NCBI GenBank assembly: GCA_900546685.1
Contig: UREB01000084.1
Coordinates: 1 to 7,086 of the forward strand
Reading direction: 5' to 3'
Source: an uncultured Eubacteriales bacterium
GTDB lineage: Bacteria; Bacillota; Clostridia; Christensenellales; QAND01
Length of the DNA: 7,086 nt
The translations under genes were made by a program, and so were the position numbers. Within the stretch, counting starts at the first letter, position 1, and each line of letters starts with the position of its first letter. The notes under the pieces are model-generated. The model saw only the letters and a program-made list of their open reading frames with translations. It searched no databases and was not told where the DNA came from. Positions 4,999-7,086 of the stretch are shown piece after piece.

Positions 4999-6267
4999 TT
5001 AGTTGGCCGTGCCCAGCGCCTTTTGTTCCTCTTTGGGCAGTGCTGGCGCCAGCAGCGGCGGTTTGTTTTCCGTGACGCATTCCTTGGTAATGGTGCACAG
5101 GCCCACATCCTCGCGGGACGGGATCTCATACATCACATCCAGCATGGTCTCTTCCAAAATGGCGCGCAGGCCACGGGCGCCGGTTTTGCGCTCGATGGCC
5201 TTATCTGCAATCGCCTCCAGCGCGTCCGGCGTAAACTTAAGCTCTACGCCATCCATGGCCAGAAGCTTTTGGTATTGCTTGACCAGCGCATTCTTTGGCT
5301 CTGTCAGAATGCTGACCAGCGCGTTTTTATCCAGCGAATGCAGGGTCACTACCACCGGCAGACGGCCGACAAATTCCGGGATCAAGCCATATTTCAACAG
5401 ATCCTCTGGCAAAATCTGCATCAGCGTGTTGCCGATTTCCTTTTCCTTTTTGCTCTGGATATCCGCGCCGAAGCCCATGGTCTTTTTCCCGGTGCGCTCT
5501 TCGATGATCTTATCTATCCCGTCAAACGCGCCGCCTACGATAAACAGCACATTCGTCGTATCGATCTGGATAAACTCCTGCTGCGGATGCTTGCGCCCGC
5601 CCTGAGGCGGCACGGAGGCCACCGTGCCCTCTAAAATCTTAAGCAGCGCCTGCTGTACACCTTCGCCAGACACATCGCGGGTGATGCTGGGGTTTTCGCT
5701 CTTGCGGGCAATCTTGTCGATCTCATCGATATAGATGATGCCCTTTTCCGCGCGCTCCACATCGTAATCCGCGGCCTGAATGAGCTTTAAGAGGATATTT
5801 TCCACATCCTCGCCCACATAGCCGGCTTCCGTGAGGCTGGTGGCATCCGCAATGGCAAACGGCACGTTCAAAATGCGGGCCAGCGTTTGGGCCAACATGG
5901 TTTTGCCGCAGCCCGTGGGCCCCAGCATAACGATGTTGCTCTTTTGCAGCTCCACATCGTCGTTGTCCTTCTGCGGCGCAGTGATGCGCTTATAGTGGTT
6001 GTATACCGCCACAGCCAAATTCTTTTTGGCCTCGTCCTGTCCGATGACATATTCGTTGAGGATGCGCATCATTTCGTGCGGCTTTGGCAGCTCTTCCAGC
6101 TCTACGTTGGTAGCGTCGGAATAATCCTCTTCGATGATCTCCCTGCACAGCTCTACGCACTCGTCGCAGATGAATACGCCAGGGCCTGCCACCAGGCGGC
6201 GCACCTGTTCTTGCGGTTTCCCGCAAAAAGAACAGACAGGGCGGTTGATGCGTTCGTCGTTTGCCAT
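4999..6267 (-). CDS. clpX: ClpX, ATPase and unfoldase subunit of ClpXP
   Basis: A 422-residue AAA+ unfoldase that recognises substrates, unfolds them with ATP and feeds them to ClpP. The N-terminal zinc-binding domain has C12, C15, C34 and C37. The AAA+ core shows Walker A GPTGCGKT (116-123), pore loop GYVG (149-152), Walker B IYIDEID (178-184), the RKH pore motif (225-227), the arginine finger in EFVGR (R302) and sensor 2 GAR (R365). The ClpP-docking tripeptide, usually IGF or LGF, reads MGF (264-266). The ATG at 6267 is chosen because AAGGAGG (6280-6274) lies 6 nt before it and the protein then begins MANDE just before the zinc domain. The frame stays open for 33 more codons upstream, but that stretch is inside clpP and has no ClpX-like sequence. 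One base separates it from clpP, and a terminator follows. Confidence 0.98.
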   Translation of the reverse strand: MANDERINRPVCSFCGKPQEQVRRLVAGPGVFICDECVELCREIIEEDYSDATNVELEELPKPHEMMRILNEYVIGQDEAKKNLAVAVYNHYKRITAPQKDNDDVELQKSNIVMLGPTGCGKTMLAQTLARILNVPFAIADATSLTEAGYVGEDVENILLKLIQAADYDVERAEKGIIYIDEIDKIARKSENPSITRDVSGEGVQQALLKILEGTVASVPPQGGRKHPQQEFIQIDTTNVLFIVGGAFDGIDKIIEERTGKKTMGFGADIQSKKEKEIGNTLMQILPEDLLKYGLIPEFVGRLPVVVTLHSLDKNALVSILTEPKNALVKQYQKLLAMDGVELKFTPDALEAIADKAIERKTGARGLRAILEETMLDVMYEIPSREDVGLCTITKECVTENKPPLLAPALPKEEQKALGTAN

Positions 6268-6268
6268 C

Positions 6269-6868
6269 TTACGCCTCCTTTCCCTTTGCCTTGGAGACGA
6301 TGATCTCGTCCACCAGGCCATAGGCCTTGGCCTCTTCGGCATCCATATAGTAATCGCGCTCGGCATCCGCCGCTACCTTTTCCAACGGCTGGCCGGTGCG
6401 CTCTGCCAAAATGCGGTTTAGCTTTGCCTTGGTCTTTACGATGCGGTCCGCCACAATGGCGATATCCGTCGCCTGCCCCTGGGCGCCGCCAGAGGGCTGG
6501 TGGATCATAATTTCGGCATTGGGCAGGGCACGGCGCTTGCCGATGGCGCCTGCCGCCAGCAAAAACGCGCCCATCGACGCTGCCATGCCCACGCAAATGG
6601 TAGAAACATCGCAGCGGATATACTGCATGGTATCAAAGATGGCAAACCCGGCCGAAACCGAGCCGCCCGGGCTGTTGATATACAGCATAATGTCCTTATC
6701 CGGGTCCTCTGCCTCCAAAAACAGCAGCTCTGCAATGATGATGCTGGCGCTGTGGTCGTTGACCTCGCCATCCAAAAAGACGATCCTATCCTTTAAGAGG
6801 CGGGAATAAATATCATAGCTGCGTTCGCCGCGGTTGGTCTGTTCAATGACAATGGGGACATAACTCAT
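6269..6868 (-). CDS. clpP: ClpP, proteolytic subunit of Clp protease
   Basis: A 199-residue self-compartmentalising serine protease subunit that forms tetradecameric barrels and works with ClpX. The catalytic triad sits at the usual family positions: S98 in GMAASMGAF, H123 in MIHQPSGG, and D172 in ERDYYM. The INSPGGSVSAG segment (64-74) of the substrate cleft is intact. Residues 1-15 (MSYVPIVIEQTNRGE) match the start of mature family members, so little or no propeptide is expected. GGAGG at 6880-6876 is 7 nt before the ATG. It starts 25 nt after the upstream Lys-rich reading frame and ends one base before clpX, whose ribosome site lies in the last clpP codons; the three therefore look like one operon with coupled clpP-clpX translation. 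No CtsR-type operator is visible in the short upstream gap. Confidence 0.98.
   Translation of the reverse strand: MSYVPIVIEQTNRGERSYDIYSRLLKDRIVFLDGEVNDHSASIIIAELLFLEAEDPDKDIMLYINSPGGSVSAGFAIFDTMQYIRCDVSTICVGMAASMGAFLLAAGAIGKRRALPNAEIMIHQPSGGAQGQATDIAIVADRIVKTKAKLNRILAERTGQPLEKVAADAERDYYMDAEEAKAYGLVDEIIVSKAKGKEA
6274..6280 (-). promoter_or_regulatory. clpX ribosome binding site inside the clpP 3' end
   Basis: AAGGAGG on the minus strand overlaps the final codons of clpP (encoding KGKEA) and lies 6 nt from the clpX ATG at 6267. It fixes the clpX start and suggests coupled translation of the two subunits. Confidence 0.88.
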
Positions 6869-6893
6869 ACGGTTTCCTCCTTTGCCCTAAAGA

Positions 6894-7085
6894 TTATTCC
6901 GCATCCTCCGTTTTCTTTACGGTTTTTTTCGCGGCCGGTTTTTTGGCCGTGGTCTTTTTGGCAGCGGGCTTTTTCTCTCCCTCTGCTTTTTTGGCTGCGG
7001 GTTTCTTTGCGGCGGGTTTCTTCTCCGCATCCTCCGCCTTTTTGGCGGCCGGCTTTTTCGCGGTGGTTTTCTTCGCCGTGGTCTT
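6894..7085 (-). CDS. tig: Probable trigger factor, Lys/Ala/Pro-repeat C-terminal tail only
   Basis: An open frame enters from the window edge and runs 63 codons to TAA at 6896-6894. It is low-complexity and strongly basic: 23 of 63 residues are lysine, with pentads of the form PAAKK (five copies) and TTAKK (three copies), broken by short acidic inserts AEDAE and AEGE and closing with TEDAE. The tail resembles histone-H1-like or AlgP-like repeats rather than a fold. The identity as trigger factor, a ribosome-bound chaperone and prolyl isomerase, is inferred only from its place 25 nt upstream of clpP on the same strand, the usual tig-clpP-clpX order, and from the fact that some bacterial trigger factors carry charged C-terminal extensions. 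None of the catalytic or ribosome-binding domains is in the window. Another protein with a basic tail remains possible. Confidence 0.6.
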   Translation of the reverse strand, partial: KTTAKKTTAKKPAAKKAEDAEKKPAAKKPAAKKAEGEKKPAAKKTTAKKPAAKKTVKKTEDAE

Positions 7086-7086
7086 T

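Noticed and set aside
6268..6366. 33-residue N-terminal extension of ClpX
   Set aside because: It lies in another frame of clpP and is basic shadow sequence; the ATG at 6267 has an ideal ribosome site and the family-like start.
6900..7086. Tandem repeat DNA that might be a CRISPR or satellite array
   Set aside because: The periodicity is about 15 nt with degenerate codons and an intact reading frame, so it reflects the PAAKK/TTAKK pentads of a coding sequence.

Overview
The window holds a compact cluster of proteostasis genes from a Gram-positive, probably Clostridia-like (Bacillota) chromosome. Every supported gene is on the minus strand, so the biological reading order runs from base 7086 down to base 1. 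The placement rests on four things: the gene order tig-clpP-clpX ... lon-engB, strong AGGAGG-type ribosome binding sites, a CIRCE (HrcA) operator, and sigma-A-like promoters. The DNA is moderately GC-rich in genes, with AT-rich gaps between them. I cannot name the genus.

Layout in reading order. (1) The last 63 codons of a protein with a Lys/Ala/Pro pentad-repeat tail, most likely trigger factor (7085-6894). (2) clpP (6868-6269) and clpX (6267-4999), one base apart, closed by a strong intrinsic terminator (4983-4947). (3) A lone small serine recombinase (4845-4255) in the gap between clpX and lon, where several Firmicutes carry lonB or nothing. (4) A spacer with a near-perfect CIRCE element (4082-4056) that overlaps the -35 region of an extended -10 promoter, followed by lon (4004-1674) and engB/ysxC (1687-1103). 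These two overlap by 14 nt and end at an intrinsic terminator. (5) An AT-rich gap with a TTGACA promoter abutted by a 25-bp inverted repeat. It leads into a two-gene unit: a double zinc-ribbon protein with a hyperacidic tail (914-492, TTG start), overlapping by one base a metallophosphoesterase (492-1) cut by the window edge.

How the parts fit. Trigger factor folds nascent chains, ClpXP and Lon degrade damaged or regulatory proteins, and EngB assists 50S ribosome assembly. The terminators divide the region into at least three transcription units: tig-clpP-clpX, (recombinase)-lon-engB, and zinc-ribbon-phosphoesterase. The CIRCE element places lon, and by overlap engB, under probable HrcA heat-shock repression.

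Most of the window is core genome. The less ordinary parts are the embedded recombinase, HrcA-type control at lon, the zinc-ribbon/acidic protein coupled to a phosphoesterase, and the histone-like tail before clpP. I saw no CRISPR array, tRNA, rRNA or insertion sequence with terminal repeats.
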